This document shows positions 1-8,491 of a stretch of DNA of 32,409 bases, piece after piece. The notes beneath the pieces are model-generated. The model was given only the letters and a program-made list of their open reading frames with translations. It did no database searches and was not told the origin of the DNA. Origin of the DNA: Solobacterium sp. (lineage in GTDB: Bacteria > Bacillota_I > Bacilli_A > Erysipelotrichales > Erysipelotrichaceae); the NCBI GenBank assembly GCA_017421125.1, contig JAFOMZ010000068.1:1-32409 (forward strand), given 5' to 3'. Position 1 is the first letter of the stretch. Each line of letters starts with the position of its first letter. The position numbers were made by a program, and so were the translations under genes.

Positions 1-101
1 GAAACGCTCTGAAAATGAGAGTCACTGTAATAGTAGATCTCATAGTTTTCCTTTGTCATTTTCTGGAGCCGGTTGAACTCCGAACGATAGTTCTTTTTCA
101 T
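1..101 (-). CDS. AraC-family transcriptional regulator, N-terminal fragment (partial)
   Basis: The window contains only the first 33 codons; the gene continues past the left edge. The visible peptide begins MKKNYRSEFNRLQKM and then has a YYYSDSHFQSV segment. This resembles the start of the cupin-type ligand-binding domain in many Bacillota AraC/XylS regulators, where such a stretch precedes the sugar-binding histidines. The DNA-binding domain lies outside the window, so the family call is an inference from a short match. The gene is divergent from uxuA-uxuB and shares a 117-bp intergenic region with it, the usual arrangement for a dedicated regulator of the neighbouring sugar-acid operon. No strong ribosome binding site precedes this ATG. 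Confidence 0.5.
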   Translation of the reverse strand, partial: MKKNYRSEFNRLQKMTKENYEIYYYSDSHFQSV

Positions 102-218
102 AGTTTTATGATAGCACAATATTTGCAATGTATTTACCAATTTGCACAATACAAATCGCATCAGAAATCAACGAAAATGTACTCGTAAGAAACAAATCAG
201 GAAAGGATGGTAAACCTC
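102..218. promoter_or_regulatory. Divergent promoter region between the AraC gene and uxuA
   Basis: On the plus strand a plausible sigma-A promoter reads TTGCAA (123-128), a 16-bp spacer and CACAAT (145-150), about 70 bp upstream of uxuA. On the minus strand TGTGCTATCAT near 107-117 looks like an extended -10 for the AraC gene. The octamer ATATTTGC (119-126) overlaps both and recurs in other promoters of the window. TTGCA-type half-sites repeat here, as TTTGCAATG and TTTGCACAAT, which would suit an AraC-type operator. The promoter assignment is by eye. Confidence 0.45.
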
Positions 219-1295
219 ATGGAAATGACATTACGCTGGTATGGATCCAAACACGACACAGTAACACTCGAACAGATCAGACAGATCCCCGGTGTGACCG
301 GAGTTATCACGATGCTCTATGACAAGCAGCCCGGTGAGCTCTGGACACAGGAAGAGATCCACGCATTAAAAGAAGAAGTCGAAGCAGCAGGACTTCACAT
401 TGCCGGAATCGAATCCGTCAATGTTTCCGACGCCATCAAAGCAGGAACAGCCGACAGAGACAAGGATATCGCGACTTATATCGAATGCCTCAGAAACCTC
501 GGCAAAGAAGACATTCATCTTGTCTGCTATAATTTCATGCCTGTATTTGACTGGACAAGAACAGAACTGGCAAGAAAGAGAGCTGACGGCTCCACAGTAC
601 TTGCATACACACAAGAGGCAGTCGACAACCTCGTACCTGAAAAGATGTTTGACAGCATTGCTTCAGATATGAACGGCACAATGATGCCCGGCTGGGAGCC
701 TGAAAGAATGGCTAAGGTCAAGGAACTCTTTGAACTGTACAAGGACATCGATGAAGAAACACTGTTCAACAACCTGGTTTACTTCCTGAAGGCGATCATG
801 CCGGTATGCAATGAATATGACATCAAGATGGCGATCCATCCGGATGATCCTGCATGGCCTGTATTCGGTCTGCCGAGAATCATCAGAAGCGAAGAAAAGA
901 TCCTTCGTCTGATGAACGCAGTAGATGATGTTCACAACGGTGTCACATTCTGCGCAGGAAGCTATGGAACAAGCCTGAAGAATGATCTGCCTCACATGAT
1001 CAGAGCGCTGAAGGGAAGAGTACACTTCGCACATGTACGCAACCTGAAGTTCAACTCACCGGATGACTTCGAAGAAGCATGCCATCTGTCAAGTGACGGA
1101 ACATTCGATATGTACGAGATCGTCAGAGCGCTGTATGAAACAGGATTCAACGGACCGATCAGACCCGACCACGGCAGAATGATCTGGGGTGAAGTCGCAA
1201 TGCCCGGCTATGGTCTGTATGACAGAGCATTAGGCGCATGCTACATCGAAGGTCTTTGGGAAGCAATTGAAAAAGCAGAAACGAGAGGATTCTGA
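219..1295 (+). CDS. uxuA: Mannonate dehydratase UxuA
   Basis: This enzyme dehydrates D-mannonate to 2-keto-3-deoxy-D-gluconate in the cytoplasm, the step after fructuronate reduction in D-glucuronate catabolism. The 358-residue product is a normal UxuA length. It begins MEMTLRWYGS and keeps the family's TIM-barrel metal-site blocks: HPDDPAWP (residues 207-214), TFCAGS (243-248), HFAHVRN (269-275) and RPDHGR (315-320), which supply His, Cys, His and Asp ligands. I chose the ATG at 219 because GAAAGGATGG lies a normal distance upstream. The in-frame ATG at 207 would place the Shine-Dalgarno directly against the start codon. It is followed two bases later by uxuB, so the two form an operon. Confidence 0.96.
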   Translation: MEMTLRWYGSKHDTVTLEQIRQIPGVTGVITMLYDKQPGELWTQEEIHALKEEVEAAGLHIAGIESVNVSDAIKAGTADRDKDIATYIECLRNLGKEDIHLVCYNFMPVFDWTRTELARKRADGSTVLAYTQEAVDNLVPEKMFDSIASDMNGTMMPGWEPERMAKVKELFELYKDIDEETLFNNLVYFLKAIMPVCNEYDIKMAIHPDDPAWPVFGLPRIIRSEEKILRLMNAVDDVHNGVTFCAGSYGTSLKNDLPHMIRALKGRVHFAHVRNLKFNSPDDFEEACHLSSDGTFDMYEIVRALYETGFNGPIRPDHGRMIWGEVAMPGYGLYDRALGACYIEGLWEAIEKAETRGF

Positions 1296-1297
1296 TC

Positions 1298-2152
1298 ATG
1301 GAAAAGAATGTACTGAATACTGACCTGACAGGAAAGGTCGCTGTTGTTACAGGCGCTGGCGGAGTTCTGTGCTCCGCATTCGCAAAGGTTCTTGCTAGAG
1401 CCGGCGCTAAGGTTGCCCTGCTCGACCGCAACTATGAAAACGCAAACAGGTTTGCTGAAGAGATCAATGCTGAAGGCGGATGCGCCAAGGCATATGCATG
1501 CGATGTTCTGGACAAGGATGTCTGCTATGCGGTTGCGGATGAAGTCCTGAAAGATCTTGGTCCCTGCGATATCCTGCTGAACGGTGCAGGCGGAAACAAT
1601 CCCCGTGCTACGACTGACAAAGAATATTTCGAAGCAGGCGATATCGAAGCAGACACAAAGAGCTTCTTCGACCTGGACAAGAGCGGCGTTGAATTCGTCT
1701 TCAACCTGAACTTCATCGGAACACTGATCCCGACACAGGCATTCGCAAGACAGATGGTCGGACGTGAAGGATGCAATATCCTGAACATCTCCTCCATGAA
1801 CGCATATACACCGCTGACAAAGATCCCTGCATACTCCGGAGCGAAAGCAGCTGTTTCCAACTTCACACAGTGGCTGGCAGTTCATTTCTCCAAAGCAGGC
1901 ATCCGTGTCAACGCGATCGCGCCCGGCTTCTTCTCCACAAAGCAGAACGCAGCTCTGCTGTGGAACGCTGACGGAACACCGACAGCACGTACAGGCAAGA
2001 TCCTGGCTGCTACACCGATGGGAAGATTCGGTGACAGTGAAAAAGAACTCGCAGGTGCAGTCCTGTTCCTGCTGAACAACGATGCAGCAAGCTTCATTAC
2101 CGGTGTTACACTCCCGATCGACGGCGGATTCTCCGCTTACTCCGGTGTGTGA
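1298..2152 (+). CDS. uxuB: SDR-family D-mannonate oxidoreductase / fructuronate reductase (UxuB type)
   Basis: This 284-residue protein is a short-chain dehydrogenase that probably interconverts D-fructuronate and D-mannonate with NAD(P)H. It matches the Bacillus-type UxuB (YjmF), not the unrelated long-chain UxuB of E. coli. The nucleotide-binding loop is TGAGGVLC (residues 18-25), a variant of TGxxxGxG. NGAGG (95-99) follows, and the catalytic residues are Ser165/166, Tyr179 and Lys183 in the YSGAK block. The C terminus has the usual SDR ending with PIDGG. It starts two bases after the uxuA stop, and its substrate assignment rests largely on that pairing. A strong terminator follows about 20 bp after the stop. 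Confidence 0.9.
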   Translation: MEKNVLNTDLTGKVAVVTGAGGVLCSAFAKVLARAGAKVALLDRNYENANRFAEEINAEGGCAKAYACDVLDKDVCYAVADEVLKDLGPCDILLNGAGGNNPRATTDKEYFEAGDIEADTKSFFDLDKSGVEFVFNLNFIGTLIPTQAFARQMVGREGCNILNISSMNAYTPLTKIPAYSGAKAAVSNFTQWLAVHFSKAGIRVNAIAPGFFSTKQNAALLWNADGTPTARTGKILAATPMGRFGDSEKELAGAVLFLLNNDAASFITGVTLPIDGGFSAYSGV

Positions 2153-2172
2153 TCCATTAAACAGCACCTTCG

Positions 2173-2211
2173 AAAGATCCCTGCAGTGAATGAAAACTGC
2201 GGGATCTTTTT
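2173..2211 (+). terminator. Rho-independent terminator of uxuAB
   Basis: AAAGATCCCTGCAGT (2173-2187) pairs with ACTGCGGGATCTTT (2196-2209), with one bulged base and an 8-nt A-rich loop, and runs into a T-tract. It lies 20 bp after the uxuB stop and separates the operon from the MATE gene. Confidence 0.9.
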
Positions 2212-2275
2212 GCATTCTGTTTGCTTTCCCTGCTGTTTCATGATTATATGAACTAAGTACACGAGGTTTATTTTT

Positions 2276-3613
2276 ATGCAGAACATGACCGAAGGATCCC
2301 TGTTTTCTCATCTGTGGCGCTATGCTGTACCGCTGCTGCTGGCAAACTGGCTTCAGCTCGCCTATAATGCGGCAGATTCCATGATCGCCGGAAGATTTAT
2401 CGGACAGGATGCCCTTGCAGCTGAAGGAATTGCAGCGCCGGTCATGAACCTGGTCATTCTGGCCATTTCCGGGCTGTGTATCGGAGCGGGCATCTTTATG
2501 AGTGAGCGTTTTGGTGCCGGGGATATGGCTTCATTCCGGAAATCCCTTTCCGCTGTCCTGAAAGCAGGCATACTCCTTAGCCTGATGATCGCAGTGCCAG
2601 GTTTCCTGCTGACTCCGCTGATCCTGAAGCTGCTGGCTGTACCGGAAGAGATTTTCCGCATCACAACGATCTACCAGCGGATCACCTTCATAGGAGTTCC
2701 TTTTACCTTTATATATAATGCTCTGGCTTCCGCCATGAAAAGTGTCGGAGATTCCAAACGTCCCCTGCGCTTCCTGGCGATCTGCTCGGTCCTGAACATC
2801 ATCCTGGATCTGATCCTGCTGGGCGTGTTCCACCTCGGCATCACGACCAGCGCAATGACCACGGTGTTTGCCCAGGTCTTCTCCGCCATCCTTGCGGCCA
2901 GATGCATGATAAAAGAAATGCCGGACCTGATCCCACGCAATGAAGAATGGAGAACAGATACGGCATTATTGAAACGTGTCATGAATTACGGGCTGCCCTC
3001 TGCTCTGCAGCAGGCGGTACAGCCGATCGGCAAACTCCTGATACAGTCACAGGTCAACCTGCTCGGCGTCAGCACGATCGCCGCATTCAATGCGGTCAGC
3101 CGTGTGGACAGCTTCGCGCTGATCCCGGAACAGGGGATCGCTTCAGCTATCTCGACATGTATTGCCCAGAACCGCGGCGCAAATAAACCGGACAGGATCA
3201 GAAAAGGTTTCCTGACCGGAATTACCATGGAATTCTGCTATGGCATCCTGATCGGTCTTGTCGCAATGGCATTCGGCAGTCACATCGTCGCATTATTTAT
3301 CAAAGGAAACGGTACCGCGGAAGTGATCCGGGAAGGAACAGCATACCTTTCCGTGATGGCATGGATCTATACGCTTCCCGGCTTTACCAACGGATTCCAG
3401 GGATACTGCAGAGGTGTCGGAAAGATCCCCATCACGATCCTCTGTACGTTCATTCAGATCTCCCTGCGCACCATCGGCACATTCCTGCTTGCCGGCAGGA
3501 TCGGGATCAAAGGCATCGCTGCAGCCAGCGGGATCGGCTGGGCAGCTATGCTGATGTTTGAAGTACCGTATGTTCTTCACCACATGAAGACACTGGGACA
3601 GAAATCAGAGTAA
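2276..3613 (+). CDS. MATE-family multidrug/toxin efflux transporter
   Basis: The 445-residue product is an integral membrane protein with about twelve hydrophobic segments arranged as two MatE halves. Each half carries family-typical stretches: WRYAVPLLLANWLQLAYN followed by the ADSMIAGRFIG block at the N terminus, and YGLPSALQQAVQPIGKLLIQ near residue 240. MATE proteins export cationic drugs or metabolites using sodium or proton gradients; the substrate cannot be read from sequence. CGAGG at 2262-2266 is the ribosome binding site, nine bases before the ATG. The gene follows the uxuAB terminator and so needs its own promoter, possibly near TGATTATATG at 2241-2250. It converges on trpA with only 10 bp between the stops and no obvious terminator there. 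Confidence 0.93.
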   Translation: MQNMTEGSLFSHLWRYAVPLLLANWLQLAYNAADSMIAGRFIGQDALAAEGIAAPVMNLVILAISGLCIGAGIFMSERFGAGDMASFRKSLSAVLKAGILLSLMIAVPGFLLTPLILKLLAVPEEIFRITTIYQRITFIGVPFTFIYNALASAMKSVGDSKRPLRFLAICSVLNIILDLILLGVFHLGITTSAMTTVFAQVFSAILAARCMIKEMPDLIPRNEEWRTDTALLKRVMNYGLPSALQQAVQPIGKLLIQSQVNLLGVSTIAAFNAVSRVDSFALIPEQGIASAISTCIAQNRGANKPDRIRKGFLTGITMEFCYGILIGLVAMAFGSHIVALFIKGNGTAEVIREGTAYLSVMAWIYTLPGFTNGFQGYCRGVGKIPITILCTFIQISLRTIGTFLLAGRIGIKGIAAASGIGWAAMLMFEVPYVLHHMKTLGQKSE

Positions 3614-3623
3614 CTGCACCCCA

Positions 3624-4397
3624 TCATGCATGCACAGCTTCGCACATCTCACGGACATACTTCCTGACAGGTCCAACACTGTCGCGGCCGTATTTTTCAA
3701 TGATGCGGACAATCGCGCTTCCCACAATGGCTCCATCCGAGGATGCAGCCATTTTTTGTGCCTGTTCGGGAGTTGAAATACCGAAACCGACTGCACAAGG
3801 TACATCAGACACTTCACGGATCAGGCGCACCATTGCGCCGATATCCGTTGTGATCGTACTGCGTACGCCGGTCACGCCAAGTGAGGAAACGATATAGATA
3901 AATCCCCTGGCTTCACGGGCGATCATCCTGATCCGTTCCCTGGATGTCGGCGCGATCATCGGGATCAGATCTAGGTCAAATCTGTCACAGACTTCCAGGA
4001 ATTCATCACGTTCTTCAAACGGCACATCCGCAAGGATCAGTCCGTCTATTCCCGCTTCGGCAGCTTTTTGAATAAACCGGTCCGTTCCGTACGAAAACAC
4101 AACATTGGCATATGTCATAAAGACAAGCGGAACGGAAACATCTTTCCGCAGTTCCCTGACAAATTCCAGGATACGGTCTGTCGTCACGCCGCCCTTCAGT
4201 GCTCTCAGGTCCGCGCCCTGTATAACCGGTCCTTCGGAAGTGGGGTCTGAGAACGGTATTCCGAGTTCGATCAGATCCGCCCCTTCTTCTGCCATTGCCC
4301 TGACCAGTTTTCCGGTCGTTTCAAGATCGGGATCTCCGCATGTAATGAATGGAATAAATGCTTTGCCTGAAGCAAATGCTTTCCGGATCCTGTTCAT
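3624..4397 (-). CDS. trpA: Tryptophan synthase alpha subunit
   Basis: TrpA cleaves indole-3-glycerol phosphate to indole and glyceraldehyde-3-phosphate and passes indole to TrpB through the alpha-beta tunnel. The 257-residue TIM barrel has the catalytic glutamate (Glu44 in [10 protein letters not shown]) and aspartate (Asp51). The loop after Asp51 reads [10 protein letters not shown], where many homologues have [20 protein letters not shown] near the C terminus is the phosphate-binding region. The start codon overlaps the trpB stop by four bases (ATGA), which implies translational coupling. It is the last gene of the trp operon, and I see no clear terminator in the 10-bp gap to the convergent MATE gene. 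Confidence 0.97.
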   Translation of the reverse strand: MNRIRKAFASGKAFIPFITCGDPDLETTGKLVRAMAEEGADLIELGIPFSDPTSEGPVIQGADLRALKGGVTTDRILEFVRELRKDVSVPLVFMTYANVVFSYGTDRFIQKAAEAGIDGLILADVPFEERDEFLEVCDRFDLDLIPMIAPTSRERIRMIAREARGFIYIVSSLGVTGVRSTITTDIGAMVRLIREVSDVPCAVGFGISTPEQAQKMAASSDGAIVGSAIVRIIEKYGRDSVGPVRKYVREMCEAVHA

Positions 4398-5584
4398 TCT
4401 TCAATTTCCTCCCCTCTGTATCTGGCGATGGAGACACAGTCCTTGTCTCCCCTGCCGCTCAGCGTTACGGCAATGCACTGATCAGGTGACATCTGCGGCG
4501 CGATCCTGCAGGCATAAGCCAGAGCGTGCGCAGACTCGATCGCCGGGATGATCCCTTCAGTTCTGGAAAGATATTCAAATGCATTAACAGCTTCATCATC
4601 GGTGATCGGAACATATTCAGCCCTGCCGATATCATGGAGCCATGCATGTTCCGGCCCGATCCCCGGATAATCCAGTCCTGCAGAGATCGAATAGACAGGT
4701 GCGATCTGTCCGAATTCATCCTGGCAGAAATATGATTTCATGCCGTGGAAGATCCCTTCTCTCCCCGTATTGATCGTCGCCGCTGTCTCAAAGGTATCGA
4801 TACCTCGGCCGGCAGCTTCACAGCCGATCAGCCGTACACCCGGATCATTGATAAAGTGATAGAATGATCCGATCGCATTGGAGCCGCCGCCCACACAGGC
4901 GATCACGGCATCCGGAAGTTTCCCTGTTTCCTTCAGGAACTGTTCCCGCATTTCCTTGGAAATGACGGCCTGAAAATCACGCACAATGGTCGGGAACGGA
5001 TGCGGTCCCATGACAGATCCCAGACAGTAATGAGTGTCATCGATCCTTCTTGTCCACTCACGCATAGCCTCGCTCACAGCGTCCTTCAATGTGCCTGTGC
5101 CGGTCGTGACCGGAATAACATCGGAGCCGAGAAGCTTCATTTTATAGACATTCAATGCCTGACGGCGGATGTCTTCTTCACCCATGAATACAACGCATTC
5201 CATGCCGAAATATGCGGCTGCAGTTGCGGTGGCCACTCCATGCTGTCCGGCTCCTGTTTCAGCGATCAGGCGTGTTTTGCCCATCTTCTTTGCCAGCAGT
5301 GCCTGACCGAGCACATTGTTGATCTTGTGCGCGCCTGTATGATTCAGGTCTTCACGCTTCAGATAGATCCGTGCTCCGCCGAGATCCCTGCTCAGTCTTT
5401 CCGCATAGTAAAGCAGAGACGGACGGCCTGCATATCTGTTGAACAGATCAGTCAGTTCCCGGTTGAATTCCGGATCGTTTTTATAATGGTCGTATGCCTG
5501 TTCCAGTTCCATAACAGCATTCATCAGCGTTTCCGGAATATACTGTCCGCCGTGAATACCGAACCTGCCTTTTTCATTTGTCAT
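4394..5584 (-). CDS. trpB: Tryptophan synthase beta subunit
   Basis: TrpB condenses indole with L-serine to form tryptophan using pyridoxal phosphate. With the start at 5584 the protein has 396 residues, and the PLP lysine falls exactly at the classical position, Lys87 in [10 protein letters not shown]. The phosphate-binding loop GGGSNAIG is present, as is the N-terminal block [16 protein letters not shown] prefer the ATG at 5584 because GGAG lies six bases upstream; the frame is also open from a TTG at 5599. The start lies inside the last codons of trpF (11-base overlap). This is the ordinary TrpB1 type that partners TrpA. Confidence 0.97.
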   Translation of the reverse strand: MTNEKGRFGIHGGQYIPETLMNAVMELEQAYDHYKNDPEFNRELTDLFNRYAGRPSLLYYAERLSRDLGGARIYLKREDLNHTGAHKINNVLGQALLAKKMGKTRLIAETGAGQHGVATATAAAYFGMECVVFMGEEDIRRQALNVYKMKLLGSDVIPVTTGTGTLKDAVSEAMREWTRRIDDTHYCLGSVMGPHPFPTIVRDFQAVISKEMREQFLKETGKLPDAVIACVGGGSNAIGSFYHFINDPGVRLIGCEAAGRGIDTFETAATINTGREGIFHGMKSYFCQDEFGQIAPVYSISAGLDYPGIGPEHAWLHDIGRAEYVPITDDEAVNAFEYLSRTEGIIPAIESAHALAYACRIAPQMSPDQCIAVTLSGRGDKDCVSIARYRGEEIEE

Positions 5585-6197
5585 AGTTTTCTCCATCAAA
5601 TCTGCGCACAGTTCTGATCAGCCGTGCGATCTTTCCCGGATCTTTCCATCCGTCTGTCTCCGCGCCGGAACTCACATCCACCGCATAGGGATGATATCCG
5701 GCCAGTGCATCTGATATATTTTCTTCGTTCAGTCCTCCGGCCAGAAAATACGGTCTTCCGGTATCCCGGATCATTTTCCAGTCAAATACCATCCCGCTGC
5801 CCTTGCCGGAATCCAGCAGTATCATATCCGCGCAGCTCTGTACTGCCTGCTGCGCATCCGTTTCCGACCGGATCGTAAATGCTTTGATCACAGGTATCTT
5901 GGGATAACATACCTGCAGCTTCCTGATCAGTTCTTCCGGCTCTGATCCATGCAGCTGAACTGCAGAGATCAGCTGTTCATCCAGGAATCGTGCAATATAA
6001 GGAAGATCTTCATCCACAAATACTCCGACCGGTATGATCTTCGCAGAAAGCATTTCCCGGAGCCTGCGCAGTTCTTCGATACTGACATATCTGCGGAACG
6101 GTCTGGAAAGGATAAATCCGCAGTAATCAGGCTGATACCTGTTGACAGCTTCGATGTCCTCCGGTCTGCGCAGACCGCATATCTTGATCCTCGTCAT
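5574..6197 (-). CDS. trpF: Phosphoribosylanthranilate isomerase
   Basis: TrpF performs the Amadori rearrangement of N-(5-phosphoribosyl)anthranilate to the deoxyribulose form. The 207-residue protein begins [14 protein letters not shown], which carries the catalytic cysteine (Cys7). Further on it has the family blocks for the barrel core: VGVFVD, the QLHGSE segment, a LLDSG block with the catalytic aspartate, and [10 protein letters not shown] for phosphate binding. Its start overlaps the trpD stop by four bases, and trpB begins inside its 3' end. The gene is separate, not fused to trpC as in enterobacteria. Confidence 0.96.
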   Translation of the reverse strand: MTRIKICGLRRPEDIEAVNRYQPDYCGFILSRPFRRYVSIEELRRLREMLSAKIIPVGVFVDEDLPYIARFLDEQLISAVQLHGSEPEELIRKLQVCYPKIPVIKAFTIRSETDAQQAVQSCADMILLDSGKGSGMVFDWKMIRDTGRPYFLAGGLNEENISDALAGYHPYAVDVSSGAETDGWKDPGKIARLIRTVRRFDGENYDK

Positions 6198-7216
6198 TGC
6201 AGTGACGCGGCAATATAGTCATCCATCGCTTTCAGCGCTCTGCCGCTGTCGATCATTTCTGCCGCGATCCGGATCCCGTCTGCGACAGAAGCTGCTTTTC
6301 CTGCCGTGTAGATCGCCGCCCCGGCATTCATCAGAACTGCGTTTCTCTTTGTGCCCGTTATCGTTCCGCTGAGGATCCCTCTTGTGATCTCCGCATTTTC
6401 CTCAGGCGTTCCGCCGGCCAGATCTTCTTTCTTACCGCTGATCATTCCGAAGTCTTCCGGAGTGATGACTGTTGTCCGGTAATATCCGTTCTTCAGTTCG
6501 CACACAACTGTTTCTCCTACTGCTGAGATCTCATCAAGCTTTGCCCGTCCGTAAACGACCAGTGCCCTCTTGACACCAAGCTTGTCAAGTACCTTGGCGA
6601 CCGGCTCCACGAGATATTCATCATAGACTCCCAGGAGGTAATATTCCGGGCTTGCCGGATTGGTCAGCGGTCCGAGAATGTTGAATACTGTCCGGAAACC
6701 GAGTTCACGACGGATCGCACCGACGTATTTCATAGCACTGTGATACTGCTGTGCGAAGAAGAAGCACATACCCGCTTCTTCCAGCATTCTCAATGCTTTC
6801 TCCGGGTCCTGATGAATATCTGCGCCAAGTGCTTCCTGCACATCTGCTGTGCCGCATTTGGATGAAGCAGCACGGTTGCCGTGTTTGGCGACCTTGATGC
6901 CGGAGGCTGCCGCAACAAATGCGCTGGTCGTTGAAATGTTGAATGTATTTGCTCCGTCTCCGCCTGTACCGACGATCTCCATCACTTCCATTCCCGGATG
7001 AATTGCCTTCGTTGCGTGTTCACGCATAGCCTGGGCACACCCTGAAATTTCATCGATCGTCTCGGCTTTTGCGGATTTGGTGGAAAGTGCTGCCAGAAAA
7101 GCCGCATTCTGTGTAGGAGATGTATTTCCTGACATGATCTCATTCATAACGGTATACGCCTCATCGTATGTCAGATCCCCTTTGTTGACGATTTTTACAA
7201 TTGCTTCCCTGATCAT
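6194..7216 (-). CDS. trpD: Anthranilate phosphoribosyltransferase
   Basis: TrpD transfers phosphoribose from PRPP to anthranilate. The 340-residue protein has the usual length and the two diagnostic blocks: [14 protein letters not shown], the PRPP pyrophosphate loop, and [15 protein letters not shown]. An N-terminal helical domain precedes them. It is a stand-alone enzyme without the glutamine amidotransferase fusion of E. coli. The ATG overlaps the trpC stop by four bases and is preceded by AAAGGAG. In this operon it is the only enzyme that uses anthranilate, yet no gene here makes anthranilate, so the substrate must come from trpE/trpG elsewhere or from outside the cell. Confidence 0.97.
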   Translation of the reverse strand: MIREAIVKIVNKGDLTYDEAYTVMNEIMSGNTSPTQNAAFLAALSTKSAKAETIDEISGCAQAMREHATKAIHPGMEVMEIVGTGGDGANTFNISTTSAFVAAASGIKVAKHGNRAASSKCGTADVQEALGADIHQDPEKALRMLEEAGMCFFFAQQYHSAMKYVGAIRRELGFRTVFNILGPLTNPASPEYYLLGVYDEYLVEPVAKVLDKLGVKRALVVYGRAKLDEISAVGETVVCELKNGYYRTTVITPEDFGMISGKKEDLAGGTPEENAEITRGILSGTITGTKRNAVLMNAGAAIYTAGKAASVADGIRIAAEMIDSGRALKAMDDYIAASLQ

Positions 7217-8010
7217 CTGATTGCTGCTCCTTTCAGTTCTTCCAGCATTGCTTTTTTATTTTCCGAACGCATCAGCTGTTCCCCGATCAGGACTCCGCTG
7301 ATCTTTCCCTGTTCAAGTTCTTCGATGTCTGCCCTTGTCCGGATACCGCTTTCCGCTACAAACAGTACATTGTCAGGTACATACTTCCGCAGCCGGATAC
7401 TGTTATGGATATCAACGGTAAAGTCATGCAGATTCCGGTTATTGACACCGATCACGCGGGCGCCTGCATTCAGGCATGTTTCGATCTCCCGCTCATCATG
7501 CGCTTCAGCAAGGACCGATAATCCCAATCCGTCACATATCTGCAGGTAATCCTTCATCTGTTCTGCTTCCAGGATCGCGCATATCAGCAGCACTGCGGAT
7601 GCACCTGCTTTTTTTGCCTCATAGATCATGTATTCATCTACAGTGAAGTCTTTTCTCAGAAGCGGCAGGCTCACGTGTTCATGGATCTGTGTAAGATGAT
7701 CCAGACTCCCGAGAAACTGTGTCGGCTCTGTCAGAACGGAAATGGCAGATGCTCCCGCTTCTTCATATGCACGAGCGATCTCGACATACGGATATTCCGG
7801 TGCGATCAGTCCCTTGGAAGGAGAAGCCTTTTTGCATTCGCAGATAAATGACATCTCCTCGGTCTTTAATGCCTGTTCAAACGGGAATCCCGTATGGCAG
7901 TTCATATTGCAGGCTTCCTGCCGTATGACAGAAAGAGGCAGTTTCTGTTTAAGCACGGCCGTACGTTCAAGTGCTGCATCGGCCAGCTCTTTCAGAATGT
8001 CTTTGTTCAT
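7213..8010 (-). CDS. trpC: Indole-3-glycerol phosphate synthase
   Basis: TrpC closes the indole ring by decarboxylating the TrpF product. The 265-residue barrel has the expected active-site blocks: [10 protein letters not shown] (residues 58-67), [16 protein letters not shown] with the catalytic lysine, [13 protein letters not shown] and ESGI. I start it at 8010 because GGAGGT lies six bases upstream; an in-frame ATG at 8025 would have no binding site. It is the first gene of the operon and sits directly after the T-box terminator hairpin. Its position shows that the operon begins at the third enzymatic block of the pathway and lacks anthranilate synthase. Confidence 0.96.
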   Translation of the reverse strand: MNKDILKELADAALERTAVLKQKLPLSVIRQEACNMNCHTGFPFEQALKTEEMSFICECKKASPSKGLIAPEYPYVEIARAYEEAGASAISVLTEPTQFLGSLDHLTQIHEHVSLPLLRKDFTVDEYMIYEAKKAGASAVLLICAILEAEQMKDYLQICDGLGLSVLAEAHDEREIETCLNAGARVIGVNNRNLHDFTVDIHNSIRLRKYVPDNVLFVAESGIRTRADIEELEQGKISGVLIGEQLMRSENKKAMLEELKGAAIR

Positions 8011-8040
8011 TCCATACCTCCGCAACTTCCGTCAGAACAG

Positions 8041-8076
8041 AAAAAGTCCCTGACGGAAATCGATTCCATCAGGGAC
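8041..8076 (-). terminator. Regulated terminator of the trp T-box
   Basis: On the minus strand GTCCCTGATGGAA pairs with TTCCGTCAGGGAC (13 bp with one U-G pair, 5-nt loop), followed by TTTTT. It lies 31 bp before the trpC start and competes with the T-box antiterminator. Confidence 0.93.
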
Positions 8077-8307
8077 GAAAATACAGTTTCGCGGTGCCAC
8101 CCTGTTTCACGCATCAGCGTGCTCTCTGCAAGATACCAACATATCTCCGGAAACTAACGTATTCCTTCACGTCACAGAATACTCGGCAGATGCCTTTCCC
8201 CGTGCCCTCAGCGGTCCATTTGAAAGATGGTTAACGACCCGGCTCACACCTCACCCGGGCTCTCTGCGCGTTCCTGTCTGACGTTATCTCCGCCTCATCG
8301 GTTTGTT
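8041..8307 (-). ncRNA. Tryptophan-specific T-box riboswitch leader of the trp operon
   Basis: The minus strand carries the canonical T-box AGGGTGGCACCGCG (8103-8090), followed by a terminator hairpin (8076-8046) and a T-run. Upstream are stem I elements: AGAGAG around 8259-8266 in the distal arm, and a specifier region reading AATGGACCGCTGAGGGC. In that context the specifier codon is UGG at 8218-8216, followed by the conserved A, so the sensed tRNA is tRNA-Trp. CAGGG of the T-box bulge side can pair with CCCTG of the terminator's 5' arm, forming the antiterminator. Uncharged tRNA-Trp would stabilise it and let transcription reach trpC. The 5' boundary is set by the predicted start site. Confidence 0.95.
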
Positions 8308-8313
8308 AAGCTT

Positions 8314-8342
8314 ATTGTGTTATATGCATCAGAACATGTCAA
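8314..8342 (-). promoter_or_regulatory. Sigma-A promoter of the trp operon
   Basis: On the minus strand a perfect TTGACA (8342-8337) is followed by a 17-bp spacer and CACAAT (8319-8314), placing the start near 8307, just ahead of the T-box stem I. The stretch from here to 8428 holds no gene that I can see. Confidence 0.75.
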
Positions 8343-8428
8343 TCAGCTGGCCGGAAGTTTGCGAGGTATTGTTTATCACTCGATATTTCCTTGTTACATT
8401 TTTTCAGATCATTATAGTTGATCATCAG

Positions 8429-8465
8429 AAAAACAGCACCGGCATTCCTGACGGTACCATTTTTG
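8429..8465 (-). terminator. Terminator of the fdrA-garR operon
   Basis: In the minus-strand transcript ATGGTACCG pairs with CGGTGCTGT through several G-U pairs. The stem extends through an A-run against a T-run and ends in TTTTT. It lies just after the garR stop and before the trp promoter. Confidence 0.65.
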
Positions 8466-8491
8466 TCTCTGATCTGTCCTGAACAGCTGCT

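Noticed and set aside
1241..2311. 356-codon open frame opposite uxuB
   Set aside because: Lies antisense across uxuB and its terminator; the composition is cysteine- and serine-rich shadow sequence.
3625..3640. ATGCATGC palindromic stretch at the trpA 3' end
   Set aside because: Lies within the last trpA codons, has no stem-loop with a T-tract, and is too short to call a terminator or operator.
5585..5599. Upstream TTG start for trpB
   Set aside because: In frame, but GGAG lies six bases before the ATG at 5584, and that start puts the PLP lysine at the canonical position 87.
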